Shown one piece after another: positions 9,563-18,267 of a stretch of 64,000 nucleotides of DNA (its first letter is position 1; the number at the start of each line of letters is the position of its first letter). The stretch comes from Algoriphagus boritolerans DSM 17298 = JCM 18970 (GTDB lineage: Bacteria; Bacteroidota; Bacteroidia; Cytophagales; Cyclobacteriaceae), in assembly GCF_900108085.1 (NCBI RefSeq), contig NZ_FNVR01000007.1, positions 109,334-173,333 on the forward strand, read 5' to 3'. Made by a program: the position numbers and the translations under genes. The notes below the pieces were generated by a model. The model did no database searches, had not been told where the DNA came from, and worked only from the letters and a program-made list of their open reading frames with translations.

Positions 9563-12257
9563 CAGGAACTATATGAAACTATCGGGCCTTGAGCCTCTAG
9601 TTTTTACCTCAACTATCAATTTTGTCAATATCGGGGAACGGACAAATATCACAGGTTCCAAGAAGTTTGCCCGGCTGATTCTGAACGGGCAATATGACGA
9701 TGCACTCGAGATCGCTTTGGATCAAGTGCGTGGAGGAGCGCAAATTTTGGATGTCTGCATGGATGAGGGAATGTTGGATGGAGAGTTTGCGATGGTCAAA
9801 TTTTTGAATCTTATTGCCTCGGAGCCTGAGATCAGCCGGATTCCGATCATGATAGACAGCTCGAAGTGGAGTATAATTCTCGCCGGATTGAAATGTGTGC
9901 AGGGAAAAGGGATCGTCAATTCCATTTCCCTGAAAAACGGGGAGGCGGAATTTATCCAACAGGCCAAGACGATCAAAAAGTTTGGTGCCGCTGTGGTGGT
10001 AATGGCTTTTGATGAAAAAGGTCAAGCCGATACCTACGAGCGCCGAATTGAAATTTGTGAACGAAGCTATCGAATTCTTGTCGATCAGGTTAAATTCAAT
10101 TCTCAAGACATCATTTTTGATCCGAATATTTTCCCGGTAGCCACTGGGATGGAGGAGCATCGCAAAAATGCCCTCGATTTTTTCCAAGCAACCAAATGGA
10201 TCAAGCATAATCTTCCAGGTGCTAAAGTCAGCGGGGGAGTGAGTAACGTTTCCTTCTCATTCCGTGGAAATGATCGGGTGCGTGAAGCGATGCATGCCGC
10301 ATTTCTTTACCATGCAATCAAGCATGGAATGGATATGGGGATCGTAAATCCTTCCATGCTCGAAGTCTATGATGACATTCCAAAAGACCTTTTGGAGCGG
10401 GTAGAGGACGTGCTTTTTGACAGAAAAGAAGATGCGACTGAGCGACTGCTCGATTTTGCTGAAACGGTAAAAGCTGCCGGCAAAAAAGAAGTCGTCAACG
10501 AAGCCTGGAGATCAGATCCTGTGGCCAAACGAATTGAACATGCACTCGTGAAGGGTATTTTGGACTTTATTGTAGAGGATACCGAAGCAGCCCGACTGGA
10601 GTTGGTCAACCCTTTGAAGGTGATCGAAGGCCCGCTTATGGACGGGATGAATGTGGTTGGTGATCTTTTTGGCGAGGGAAAAATGTTCCTTCCTCAAGTG
10701 GTGAAGTCCGCGCGTGTAATGAAAAAGGCTGTGGCCTATCTTGAGCCATTCATGCCTTTGCCCGAGGAGGGTCAGGAAGCTTCCTCATTGAAGAAAATCC
10801 TGCTTGCCACAGTCAAAGGTGACGTGCACGACATCGGAAAAAACATTGTCGGAGTGGTCTTAGCCTGTAACAGCTACCAAATCATTGACCTTGGGGTGAT
10901 GGTGGATTCTCAGAAAATCATTGATGAAGCGATCAAAAACAACGTGGATATCATTGGCTTGAGCGGATTAATCACACCTTCACTGGATGAGATGGTCAAT
11001 GTCGCTTCCGAAATGGAGCGACAGGGACTGAAGATTCCATTGCTGATCGGGGGTGCGACGACCTCGCGAATCCATACTGCTGTCAAAATCGATCCGATGT
11101 ATTCCGGTATCGTGATCCATGTGACCGACGCGAGTAAGTCTGTTCCGATTGCCGGTGAGGCAATCTCAGAAGAAACTAAAGATGCGTACCGACTTCAAAT
11201 CAAGGAAACTTACCGGCAGCTAAGGGAAGAGCATGAAGCAAAGCAATTGGTCAAGCAGCTGGTGAGCTATGAAGAAGCCAAGGCCAATCCGGTAGAAATA
11301 AACTGGACGACCTTTGAGCCGGTGAAACCAAAAGTGCTGGGACGAACCATCCTAGACGACTTGGATCTTTCTGTTTTGCGAAAATATATCGACTGGACTC
11401 CATTCTTCAGTACCTGGATGCTGAGCGGGAAATATCCAAAAATCCTGGAAGACCCAATAGTAGGCAATGAAGCCAAAAAGCTATTTGCCGATGCGCAGGA
11501 GATGCTTGATAGATTGATTGCTGAAAAGTGGCTTTCTGCAAAAGCGGTTTTTGGGCTTTTTCCGGTCAAACGATCGGAAGATGATGCTGTAGTTTTAGGA
11601 CCCGATGATGCCAACTTGGAAATTGCCAAATTCCACTTTTTGCGACAGCAGGGCAAAAAAGGAAAAGGAGTGCCAAACAGATCCTTGGCGGACTACCTTC
11701 ATCCTGAGAAAACCGACTACATGGGCTGCTTTGCGGTGACTTCAGGTTTGGGGATGGAAACCAAACTCGCGGAGTTTCAGGCAGCAGGTGACGACTATAA
11801 TGACATCCTATTCAAGGCTTTGGCAGATCGACTTGCCGAAGCAGCTGCTGAATATGTCCATGAGCAAGTGCGGAAAAATTACTGGGGCTATTCGACCGAA
11901 GAGGGTTTGGACAATGATTCCCTCATCCGAGAAGAATATCCGGGAATCCGACCTGCACCAGGCTATCCTGCCTGTCCGGAGCATTCTGAAAAAATCACGA
12001 TTTCGGAACTCTTGGATTTGGAGAAGTCCATCGGAATCTCCCTGACTTCCAGTTTTGCCATGTATCCGACAAGTTCGGTATCCGGATTTTACTTTGGAAA
12101 TCCGGAGAGTAAATATTTTGGTTTGGGTAAAATCGGAGAGGACCAAGTGGCAAGTTATGCGGAGCGAAAAGGGATCACGCTAAAACAGGCCGAGCGCTTA
12201 TTATCTCCAAATCTGGCCTATTCACCCATTCAGACCGTAGCAACTTCAGTTTTATGA
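9555..12257 (+). CDS. metH: Methionine synthase, folate/cobalamin/AdoMet modules
   Basis: 900 residues from the ATG at 9555, which has a good purine-rich Shine-Dalgarno (GGAGGAGGGA) inside the end of the upstream gene. Order: pterin-binding barrel from [13 protein letters not shown] (about 15-280), cobalamin cap helices, B12-binding Rossmann domain with DVHDIG and the lower-axial-ligand histidine H425, then the C-terminal AdoMet reactivation domain with [12 protein letters not shown] (R799) and [15 protein letters not shown]. It takes methyl from 5-methyltetrahydrofolate onto cob(I)alamin and passes it to homocysteine bound by the partner protein. An upstream in-frame start deep inside the previous gene is possible but unlikely. 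Confidence 0.95.
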   Translation: MYNRNYMKLSGLEPLVFTSTINFVNIGERTNITGSKKFARLILNGQYDDALEIALDQVRGGAQILDVCMDEGMLDGEFAMVKFLNLIASEPEISRIPIMIDSSKWSIILAGLKCVQGKGIVNSISLKNGEAEFIQQAKTIKKFGAAVVVMAFDEKGQADTYERRIEICERSYRILVDQVKFNSQDIIFDPNIFPVATGMEEHRKNALDFFQATKWIKHNLPGAKVSGGVSNVSFSFRGNDRVREAMHAAFLYHAIKHGMDMGIVNPSMLEVYDDIPKDLLERVEDVLFDRKEDATERLLDFAETVKAAGKKEVVNEAWRSDPVAKRIEHALVKGILDFIVEDTEAARLELVNPLKVIEGPLMDGMNVVGDLFGEGKMFLPQVVKSARVMKKAVAYLEPFMPLPEEGQEASSLKKILLATVKGDVHDIGKNIVGVVLACNSYQIIDLGVMVDSQKIIDEAIKNNVDIIGLSGLITPSLDEMVNVASEMERQGLKIPLLIGGATTSRIHTAVKIDPMYSGIVIHVTDASKSVPIAGEAISEETKDAYRLQIKETYRQLREEHEAKQLVKQLVSYEEAKANPVEINWTTFEPVKPKVLGRTILDDLDLSVLRKYIDWTPFFSTWMLSGKYPKILEDPIVGNEAKKLFADAQEMLDRLIAEKWLSAKAVFGLFPVKRSEDDAVVLGPDDANLEIAKFHFLRQQGKKGKGVPNRSLADYLHPEKTDYMGCFAVTSGLGMETKLAEFQAAGDDYNDILFKALADRLAEAAAEYVHEQVRKNYWGYSTEEGLDNDSLIREEYPGIRPAPGYPACPEHSEKITISELLDLEKSIGISLTSSFAMYPTSSVSGFYFGNPESKYFGLGKIGEDQVASYAERKGITLKQAERLLSPNLAYSPIQTVATSVL

Positions 12258-12297
12258 AATCGAGCCTGACGAATTACGTCATCCAAAAGGATAATGC

Positions 12298-12320
12298 CCA
12301 TATGGCGAGATTCCATATGG
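12298..12320. repeat. Two CCATATGG palindromes upstream of metF
   Basis: The 8-bp self-complementary word CCATATGG occurs at 12298-12305 and again at 12313-12320, 15 bp apart, within the short metH-metF gap. A related CATATG spans the metF start codon (12342-12347). The spacing could place both on similar faces of the helix for a regulator, or they could form a hairpin in the intercistronic RNA. Function not known. Confidence 0.4.
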
Positions 12321-12344
12321 CCTTTAAAAACAGATAATAATCAT

Positions 12345-13298
12345 ATGAAAATAACCGAACACCTAAAAAACGCCACTTCTACACTTTTTTCTTTTGAGGT
12401 TTTGCCTCCGCTTAAAGGCCAAAGTTTAAAAGAACTTTTGGAAGGAATAGCCCCGTTGATGGAATTCAAGCCACCTTTTGTAGATGTGACCTACCATAGG
12501 GAGGAATTTATTTACAAAAAGCATCCCAACGGCCTTTTGGAGAAGGTGAGTACCAAGAAGCGTCCCGGGACAGTCGGAATCTGTGCTGCGATTATGAGCC
12601 GCTTCCAGGTGGATGCAGTTCCGCACATTTTATGTGGGGGTTTTTCGAAGGAGGAAACCGAAAATGCGCTGATAGACCTGAATTTCATTGGAGTGGACAA
12701 TGTGCTCGCCCTGCGTGGTGACGCGCCTAAGTCGGAGGGTAGGTTTATTCCAGAGCCAAATGGTCATACTTATGCAAGTGAGCTAGTGGATCAAATCGTC
12801 AGAATGAATCATGGCCATTACTTGCATGAAGAGACCGAAAACAGCTTTCATACCGATTTTTGTGTGGGAGTTTCAGGTTACCCTGAAAAGCATTTCGAAG
12901 CGCCGAGTATGAAGTTTGATTTGAAATACCTCAAAGAGAAAATCGATAAAGGTGCAGAATACATTGTAACTCAGATGTTTTTTGATAATCAGAAGTTCTT
13001 TGACTTTGTGAAAAGAGTGCGGGAGGTGGGTATCGATGTTCCGATCATTCCGGGAATCAAACCGATAACTACCCTGAGTCAAATTACCATGCTTCCACGA
13101 ACGTTTTTCCTCGATTTTCCGGATGATTTGATGGATGAATTGGAAAAATGCAATACCAATGCGGATGTCAAAAACGTGGGAATTGAATGGGCTATTCAAC
13201 AATCCAAAGAGCTGGTGGCTGCCGGAGTTCCATCGCTTCATTTCTACACGATGAGCAAGGCAGAGGCTACTTACAAGATTGCCAAGGAGGTGTTTTAG
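12345..13298 (+). CDS. metF: 5,10-methylenetetrahydrofolate reductase
   Basis: 317 residues from the ATG at 12345; an upstream in-frame ATG at 12294 would add a non-homologous leader. It begins with the conserved FSFEVLPPLKG and FVDVTYH segments of the FAD-binding TIM barrel, then VDNVLALRGDAP, a variant of the folate-binding stretch, and YIVTQMFFDNQKFFDF. The enzyme makes 5-methyl-THF, the methyl donor used by the preceding methionine synthase, so the three genes form one pathway unit. No second riboswitch is visible in the 87-bp gap from metH, suggesting a shared transcript. Confidence 0.95.
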   Translation: MKITEHLKNATSTLFSFEVLPPLKGQSLKELLEGIAPLMEFKPPFVDVTYHREEFIYKKHPNGLLEKVSTKKRPGTVGICAAIMSRFQVDAVPHILCGGFSKEETENALIDLNFIGVDNVLALRGDAPKSEGRFIPEPNGHTYASELVDQIVRMNHGHYLHEETENSFHTDFCVGVSGYPEKHFEAPSMKFDLKYLKEKIDKGAEYIVTQMFFDNQKFFDFVKRVREVGIDVPIIPGIKPITTLSQITMLPRTFFLDFPDDLMDELEKCNTNADVKNVGIEWAIQQSKELVAAGVPSLHFYTMSKAEATYKIAKEVF

Positions 13299-13305
13299 CA
13301 TTAAA

Positions 13306-13342
13306 AAACCCGCTGATTTTGAAATCAGCGGGTTTGGTATTT
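13306..13342. terminator. Strong bidirectional terminator after metF
   Basis: A perfect 14-bp inverted repeat with arms 13306-13319 (containing CCCGCTGATTT) and 13322-13335, flanked by A- and T-rich tracts. It serves metF and the convergent lipoprotein gene. Confidence 0.85.
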
Positions 13343-13352
13343 TTTGAATGAA

Positions 13353-13874
13353 TTAGGATTTTCCCAGTTCGTCAACAATTTTATTATACTTTTCTTTGCT
13401 GTCTTCGCTGAGGTTATTGAAATTTTTCTCCAACCAATCCAGACTTTCCCTAGTTGTGGATTCAATATTTGCAATGGTTTTAGCTCTGGTGGCAGTAGGT
13501 TCCTTGGAAGTGGTTTCCCACCACTTTTCGATGTTTTGAAGATGCATTTCGGCAGTTTTTTGGAAGTTTTCCTCTATTCGCTTGGCGTTTTCAATTGCTG
13601 TTTCATAGCGAGTTTCGATTAGTTCGATCTCAGTGATCTCCATTTTCAGGTCTTTGTAGACTTTGTCTGCTCTAGATTCCAAGCTATCAAATCTTGAATC
13701 AATTGCACTCCAATCGTGTGTCGGGGTAGTCTTTAAAGAAGTTTCCACGCTGTCTACAAAAGCATTCAGGTTGGCAGTTGCTGTAAGTCTGTCCTGTTCG
13801 GTATAGGTATTGGTTTCACACGCAATAATGCCGATACAAGCAGCACCTATCAGTAATGTTGATTTGATTTTCAT
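13353..13874 (-). CDS. Predicted coiled-coil lipoprotein, unknown function
   Basis: 173 residues. N-terminal lipoprotein signal peptide with lipobox GIIAC (lipidated Cys19). The mature part is highly charged and helical, with Glu/Lys heptad-like spacing over roughly residues 60-170, so an extended coiled coil is likely. It is probably anchored in the periplasmic face of a membrane. I do not recognise a characterised family. It is a single gene with its own terminator and a 7-2-7 dyad in the upstream region (13926-13941). Confidence 0.6.
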   Translation of the reverse strand: MKIKSTLLIGAACIGIIACETNTYTEQDRLTATANLNAFVDSVETSLKTTPTHDWSAIDSRFDSLESRADKVYKDLKMEITEIELIETRYETAIENAKRIEENFQKTAEMHLQNIEKWWETTSKEPTATRAKTIANIESTTRESLDWLEKNFNNLSEDSKEKYNKIVDELGKS

Positions 13875-14180
13875 AGTTGAATTTTGTTAAGTGAAAGAAT
13901 TGATGGTACTATCACTTTCATTTGCAATTGGTCAACCAATTTTGAATTAAGTGGAAAAAGTGCCTTCTTTTTTGAAATAGCTTCATTTTGAGCAGAATGC
14001 CCCCTGTTTTTCTTGATTGTTTAATTCGCACATTATGGATTTAATGCCCCAAATTACCCCATTTGAGATGTTTGTTACCAGTGAGTAAGCACTTATAAGT
14101 CTGGTTTTCCGCAGGAATCGATTTTTTGCTTCAGAAGGAAAATTTTAAAGCAGCTCACAGGAACTTTATTACTTTCGGAC
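13875..14180. other. Intergenic region between divergent genes
   Basis: 306 bp between the lipoprotein gene and the HMG-CoA lyase gene. Apart from the dyad at 13926-13941 and a 10-bp palindrome ACTTATAAGT near 14091, I see no open frame, RNA gene or repeat. It must hold the promoters of both divergent genes. Confidence 0.5.
13926..13941. promoter_or_regulatory. Dyad AATTGGT-CA-ACCAATT upstream of the lipoprotein gene
   Basis: A perfect 7-2-7 inverted repeat about 50 bp upstream of the minus-strand lipoprotein start, in the place expected for an operator or promoter-overlapping site. No regulator can be assigned. Confidence 0.3.
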
Positions 14181-15032
14181 ATGATTAAATTGATCGAATG
14201 TCCCAGGGATGCGATGCAAGGAATTCCCGGATTTATAGATACTGCCATCAAAGCTGCTTACATCAATCAATTACTGGAAGTGGGATTTGATACGATTGAC
14301 TTTGGAAGTTTTGTGAGCCCAAAGGCAATTCCACAAATGCGGGATACAGCCGAGGTTTTGGACTTATTGGATTTTCATGATTCCAAATCCAAATTATTGG
14401 CAATAGTTGCCAACCTCCGAGGGGCAGAAGAGGCACTATCATTTCCTGAAATTGACTTTCTGGGATTTCCACTTTCTGTTTCAGAGACTTTTCAGCAGCG
14501 AAATACTCATGCAAGTATTATGGAAGCTTTAAAAACAGTGGAAACAATTCAGAATCTTTGCGAAGTAAAAGGTAAAAAGCAAGTGGTGTATCTCAGTATG
14601 GGCTTTGGTAATCCATATGGCGATCCTTACTCACCGGAATTGGTGGCCGAATTCGTAGAAAAGCTTGCCCAATTGCAGATAGAGACGATCTCGCTGTCTG
14701 ACACGATTGGTATAGCTACCCCTGATTTGATTACTCAACTTTTTGAAGTGCAGATCCAGGCCTTTCCGCAAATTGAATTTGGCGCACACCTTCACAGCAG
14801 GCGAGAGTCTATCGCTGAGAAGGTTTTAGCGGGATTGAGAGCAGGTTGTAAACGATTTGATGGAGCCTTGAATGGTTTAGGTGGCTGCCCCATGGCCAAA
14901 GATGATCTTGTAGGAAATATGGCTACTGAGGTGATGATTGAAACATTGGAGTCGGAGGGTTATTCCCTAGGTTTGAATAAGTCAGAACTTGTTGAGGCCA
15001 TGAAACTTACTCATTTTGTGTTCAACTCCTAA
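14181..15032 (+). CDS. mvaB: Hydroxymethylglutaryl-CoA lyase
   Basis: 283 residues, normal length. Shows the HMGL-like TIM barrel: IECPRDAMQG with catalytic Arg/Asp, the metal ligands in GAHLHSRRE, and the family signature ALNGLGGCPMA with the active-site cysteine. It cleaves HMG-CoA to acetyl-CoA and acetoacetate, the last step of leucine degradation. No other leucine-degradation gene is beside it. The next gene follows after 3 bp, although the PepSY product has no obvious metabolic link. Confidence 0.92.
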   Translation: MIKLIECPRDAMQGIPGFIDTAIKAAYINQLLEVGFDTIDFGSFVSPKAIPQMRDTAEVLDLLDFHDSKSKLLAIVANLRGAEEALSFPEIDFLGFPLSVSETFQQRNTHASIMEALKTVETIQNLCEVKGKKQVVYLSMGFGNPYGDPYSPELVAEFVEKLAQLQIETISLSDTIGIATPDLITQLFEVQIQAFPQIEFGAHLHSRRESIAEKVLAGLRAGCKRFDGALNGLGGCPMAKDDLVGNMATEVMIETLESEGYSLGLNKSELVEAMKLTHFVFNS

Positions 15033-15035
15033 TTG

Positions 15036-15587
15036 ATGACTGAACGTAGAATTCAAAGTAAAGTAAGATCTTTACGTTGGCTTAGAATACTGCACCGGTG
15101 GATGGGTGTTCCATTAATCGTGTTCTTTTTCATCATTGGAATTACTTCAGTTCTTTTAGCATGGAAGAAAAAGGCCGAATTGCTTCCTCCTACACTCCAA
15201 ACATCGGTTGAGGATGGTTCTTGGATTTTGCCAGCTCAGATGATCCAAATCGGGGAAGGGGAAATGCGGAAAATGGGAAGGGATCCGGAAGTGGATCGGA
15301 TAGATATTCGACCAGACAAAGGAGTAGCCAAGGTGACGTTCAAAACCCATTTTACCGAAGTTCAATTGGATGGATTATCCGGTGAGGTATTATCTATAGA
15401 AACACGCCATTCAGACTGGATCGAAAAGGTGCATGATGGTAGTATCGTCGATTTTTACCTTGGAGGTGATGAGGCGACCAAATTGACTTACTCCACTTTG
15501 ACTGCAATGGGCTTGATTTTGATGAGTTTGAGTGGGTTTTATCTCTGGTATTATCCGAAATTGATCAGGAAGATTAAGGGGAGGTAG
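15036..15587 (+). CDS. PepSY-associated transmembrane protein
   Basis: 183 residues from the ATG at 15036. Topology: one N-terminal membrane helix (GVPLIVFFFIIGITSVLLAW) preceded by basic residues and the LHRWMG motif typical of PepSY_TM proteins, an extracytoplasmic domain of about 110 residues, and a C-terminal helix (LTAMGLILMSLSGFYLWY). PepSY_TM proteins often accompany iron-siderophore or flavin reductase systems, but here it only follows the HMG-CoA lyase gene. Function unknown. Confidence 0.8.
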   Translation: MTERRIQSKVRSLRWLRILHRWMGVPLIVFFFIIGITSVLLAWKKKAELLPPTLQTSVEDGSWILPAQMIQIGEGEMRKMGRDPEVDRIDIRPDKGVAKVTFKTHFTEVQLDGLSGEVLSIETRHSDWIEKVHDGSIVDFYLGGDEATKLTYSTLTAMGLILMSLSGFYLWYYPKLIRKIKGR

Positions 15588-15667
15588 GGAACTTTAATAG
15601 GCTCTTGTCCACAAAATGGTTCAATTGATTTTATCTAACAAATTTGAATTTTTTGTAGGTTTAAGTT

Positions 15668-15907
15668 ATGGAAAATGAGGGCAAACACCTTGTAAAAGAG
15701 CCAGATATAGAATATAGACGCTACACCTATGCTGATTATTTGACTTGGGAGATGGAGGAAACGGTGGAATTGATCAAGGGAAAATATCAGTCGTCAAAAC
15801 TATTTGTATCTGGAGATACAGTTGGATCTTCCTGCATTGAAGGATTCAGACTGAATTTGGAAGATATTTTCGAAGGAAAGCTTTCAATTTTTAAACCATC
15901 AACTTAA
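15668..15907 (+). pseudogene. Internally deleted Uma2-family (DUF820) endonuclease remnant
   Basis: 79 codons. The first part (YTYADYLTWEMEETVELIKGK) matches the start of Uma2/DUF820 restriction-endonuclease-fold proteins. It runs straight into KYQSSKLFVSGDT and GFRLNLEDIFEG, which is the usual C-terminus. The roughly 100-120-residue core with the catalytic Asp/Glu/Lys is missing, so an in-frame deletion at the GGGAAA-like junction near 15779-15786 is inferred. The frame stays open, so a short peptide could be made, but nuclease activity is not expected. Its end overlaps the end of convergent dprA by 17 bp. Confidence 0.7.
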
Positions 15908-17018
15908 ACTTTTTTCCCGGCAGGGACTTCACGATTCCCTCAAATTCAAGTGATAGCAATCTGGAGGAAAGCAAGCCTAAGGGAATCTCAGTCTGATAGC
16001 TGATTTGATCGATTTCAGATTCTCCTTTTTCCAAAAGTAACCTCAATATGGCAGTGTCTTCCTCATCCCGACCAGCCAAATCCAAGATTGGTTTTTTTAT
16101 CTTTTTTTCTCCGGGTTTGGACCAGAATAAAGTCTCAGCGATGTCATTTGGTCCGGTGTAAATGGATGCTTTCATTTTTCGGATCAAGTGATTGCAGCCT
16201 TCAGAAAATGGGGATTGAAGGTTTCCAGGTACTGCAAATACGTCTTTATTGTAGCTGTAGGCGATTTCAGCAGTGATTAAAGCCCCACCTTTTTCTGCTG
16301 CTTCCACCACGATCAAGGCATCGGAAAGGCTGGCAATAATCCGATTTCTGGCAGGAAAATTTCCCGGCACCATTGTGCTTCCCGGAGCATATTCACTCAT
16401 TAATATTCCGGTCTCCTGAAGTTGTTCCGCTGTTTTTTTGTGAATTGCCGGATAGATTTGAGTAATAGGCGAACCCATCACTGCAATGGTAGGCAGTCCA
16501 ACCTGTAGCGCTGCCCGGTGGGATTCGATGTCGATGCCATAAGCTAAACCGGAAATAATTACCGGCTGATAGGGAAGAAGATCTTCCACGATTTTGCGAG
16601 TGATCGATTTGCCGTAAATTGTTGCACTGCGGGTACCGACGATTCCCACGCTTCGCTCGAAATTCAGCTCCCCTTTTCCCTGCACAAAAAGAATAACAGG
16701 ACCATCCTCCTGCATTTTGAGTCTGGAAGGGAAGGCTGGTTCGGTGGAGATAATGATTTTAAATCCCTTTTTTTCGCTGAGGTTGATCAAGTCATCTGCT
16801 TTCTCAAGAAGCGATTCCGCTTGTTTCTGAATGGCTAAAAGTTTTTCTCCGACACGGGGGATTTTGGCTGCTTTGGCTTTATTCAGGCTGAAAAATGCTT
16901 GAGCGGATCCACTGTAAGCTAATATTGCCTTGAAAATGGCTGGGCCGACTTTGGGAGCCTGAGAAAGTGCCAAATGATAGCGTAGGTTTTCAGGATCTGT
17001 TTCGGGCTTTAAGTTCAT
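15891..17018 (-). CDS. dprA: DNA-processing protein DprA (Smf)
   Basis: 375 residues. N-terminal helix-hairpin-helix-like region (about 20-70), then the Rossmann-fold core with GTRSATIYGK, ISGLAYGIDIESHRAAL, PGNFPARNRIIASLSDALIVVEAAEKGGALITAEIA and FAVPGN, followed by a C-terminal winged-helix domain (about 310-375). It binds single-stranded DNA and loads RecA during natural transformation. The start overlaps the end of the MerR-type gene upstream by 29 bp. Confidence 0.93.
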   Translation of the reverse strand: MNLKPETDPENLRYHLALSQAPKVGPAIFKAILAYSGSAQAFFSLNKAKAAKIPRVGEKLLAIQKQAESLLEKADDLINLSEKKGFKIIISTEPAFPSRLKMQEDGPVILFVQGKGELNFERSVGIVGTRSATIYGKSITRKIVEDLLPYQPVIISGLAYGIDIESHRAALQVGLPTIAVMGSPITQIYPAIHKKTAEQLQETGILMSEYAPGSTMVPGNFPARNRIIASLSDALIVVEAAEKGGALITAEIAYSYNKDVFAVPGNLQSPFSEGCNHLIRKMKASIYTGPNDIAETLFWSKPGEKKIKKPILDLAGRDEEDTAILRLLLEKGESEIDQISYQTEIPLGLLSSRLLSLEFEGIVKSLPGKKFKLMV

Positions 17019-17343
17019 TCTTAAGATTAATTAAAAAGTCCTTGATTTCCTGAAGCTTCTGAACAGCTGCTACCTTGTCAAATCCTTGGGTTTTACCTGC
17101 AGCAATGACTTCCTGCGCACCCTGAAGGGTATATCCCTTTTCTTTTACCAAATGGTAAACGTATCGGATCTTTTGGATATCATCTTTAGTGTAGCGCCGG
17201 TTACCTTTTTTATCCTTTTTGGGACGGATGATATCAAACTCACCTTCCCAATAGCGGATCAGTGATGGCGCTACCTTGAACATTTCCCCAACTTCCCCGA
17301 TGGAATAATATTTTTTCTCTATTTCTCGCTCTTTATACGGCAC
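16990..17343 (-). CDS. MerR family transcriptional regulator
   Basis: 117 residues. The N-terminal winged helix (YYSIGEVGEMFKVAPSLIRYWEGEFDIIRPKKDKKGNRRYTKDDIQKIRYVYHLVKEKGYTL, about 12-80, shown here by its ends) is a clear MerR HTH with the RRYT wing. The C-terminal part is a short helix without cysteines, so metal sensing is unlikely; this resembles the small MerR proteins common in Bacteroidota. It sits between rsmE and dprA and overlaps dprA, suggesting one transcript. Target unknown. Confidence 0.85.
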   Translation of the reverse strand: MPYKEREIEKKYYSIGEVGEMFKVAPSLIRYWEGEFDIIRPKKDKKGNRRYTKDDIQKIRYVYHLVKEKGYTLQGAQEVIAAGKTQGFDKVAAVQKLQEIKDFLINLKNELKARNRS

Positions 17344-17480
17344 AGCTTTTTGTTAGAAGTAACCTACCAAGGATTTTTAAATCGTTGGTGGGTTGGTTTT
17401 ATTCAAGATAACTAAGTTAAAAAAATGCTCGTGTACTTCAAGATTTACTTTAATCTCTACAAAGAAAAACAACGATGATT

Positions 17481-18185
17481 TCACCGATTTAGTACCTGAA
17501 GCATCTGAACCGCGGCTAGTCCTGCTGTTTCGGTGCGAAGTCGGCTTTTTCCCAGTGAAACAGGTTGAAATCCTGCCTGAATAGCTTCTTTGATTTCTTT
17601 GGGGTCAAAGTCACCTTCAGGACCGATCAAAATCAGATACCTTCCTTTTGGATTTGCCACATCCATCAAATGGTTTTCGTGGGTCTCATCCACATAAGCA
17701 ATGAATTTCTGGAAGCCTTCGAAATCTTTTGAGCTGATCAGCGCTGATAATTTTACCGTTGGATGAAGGACAGGTATTCTGAATTTCAAACTTTGCTTGC
17801 AGGCTGAAATTACTTTTTTGTGAAGTCGGTCCGTTTTCAAAAAGCTTCGCTCGGAGTTCATGGTCTCGATTAAGGATAATTCATGAAATCCAATCTCGGT
17901 GATTTTCTCCACCATCCATTCCATTCTATCAGGACTTTTGGTTGGAGCGATTGCAAGATGAATTTGAAAATCGTCTTTTGGAATTTCTTTCGAAGTCAGG
18001 ACTTTCAGACTGGATTTCTTTTGATTTGCCTCCAAAATCACACAATTAAAGACCTGCCCATTTCCATTGGTAAGTCGGACTTGATCACCTTGTTTTTTGC
18101 GAAGCACCTTGACCAAATGCCGGGATTCTTCCTCGTCGAGATAGGTGATGGGGATTTCTATTTTTTCCTGAAAGAAAAGCTGCAT
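17481..18185 (-). CDS. rsmE: 16S rRNA (uracil(1498)-N(3))-methyltransferase
   Basis: 234 residues from the ATG at 18185, beginning MQLFFQ as in other RsmE proteins; the longer in-frame start adds eight serine/phenylalanine-rich residues not seen in the family. N-terminal PUA-like domain (HLVKVLRKKQGDQVRLTNG) and C-terminal SPOUT knot with LIGPEGDF and LGKSRLRTETAGLAA, the SAM-binding loop. It methylates U1498 of 16S rRNA in the assembled small subunit. First gene of a probable rsmE-merR-dprA group. Confidence 0.93.
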   Translation of the reverse strand: MQLFFQEKIEIPITYLDEEESRHLVKVLRKKQGDQVRLTNGNGQVFNCVILEANQKKSSLKVLTSKEIPKDDFQIHLAIAPTKSPDRMEWMVEKITEIGFHELSLIETMNSERSFLKTDRLHKKVISACKQSLKFRIPVLHPTVKLSALISSKDFEGFQKFIAYVDETHENHLMDVANPKGRYLILIGPEGDFDPKEIKEAIQAGFQPVSLGKSRLRTETAGLAAVQMLQVLNR

Positions 18186-18210
18186 GCTAAAACTGAAAGA
18201 TGAGGACACA

Positions 18211-18245
18211 AAAAAAGCACATTCCGAGAAGAAATGTGCCTTTAA
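18211..18245 (-). terminator. Intrinsic terminator of the DEAD-box helicase gene
   Basis: Inverted repeat GCACATT (18217-18223) / AATGTGC (18233-18239). Read on the minus strand it is followed by a run of seven T residues, placed just after the helicase stop codon and before rsmE. Confidence 0.8.
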
Positions 18246-18267
18246 ATTATTTTAACCTTAAACGAAA

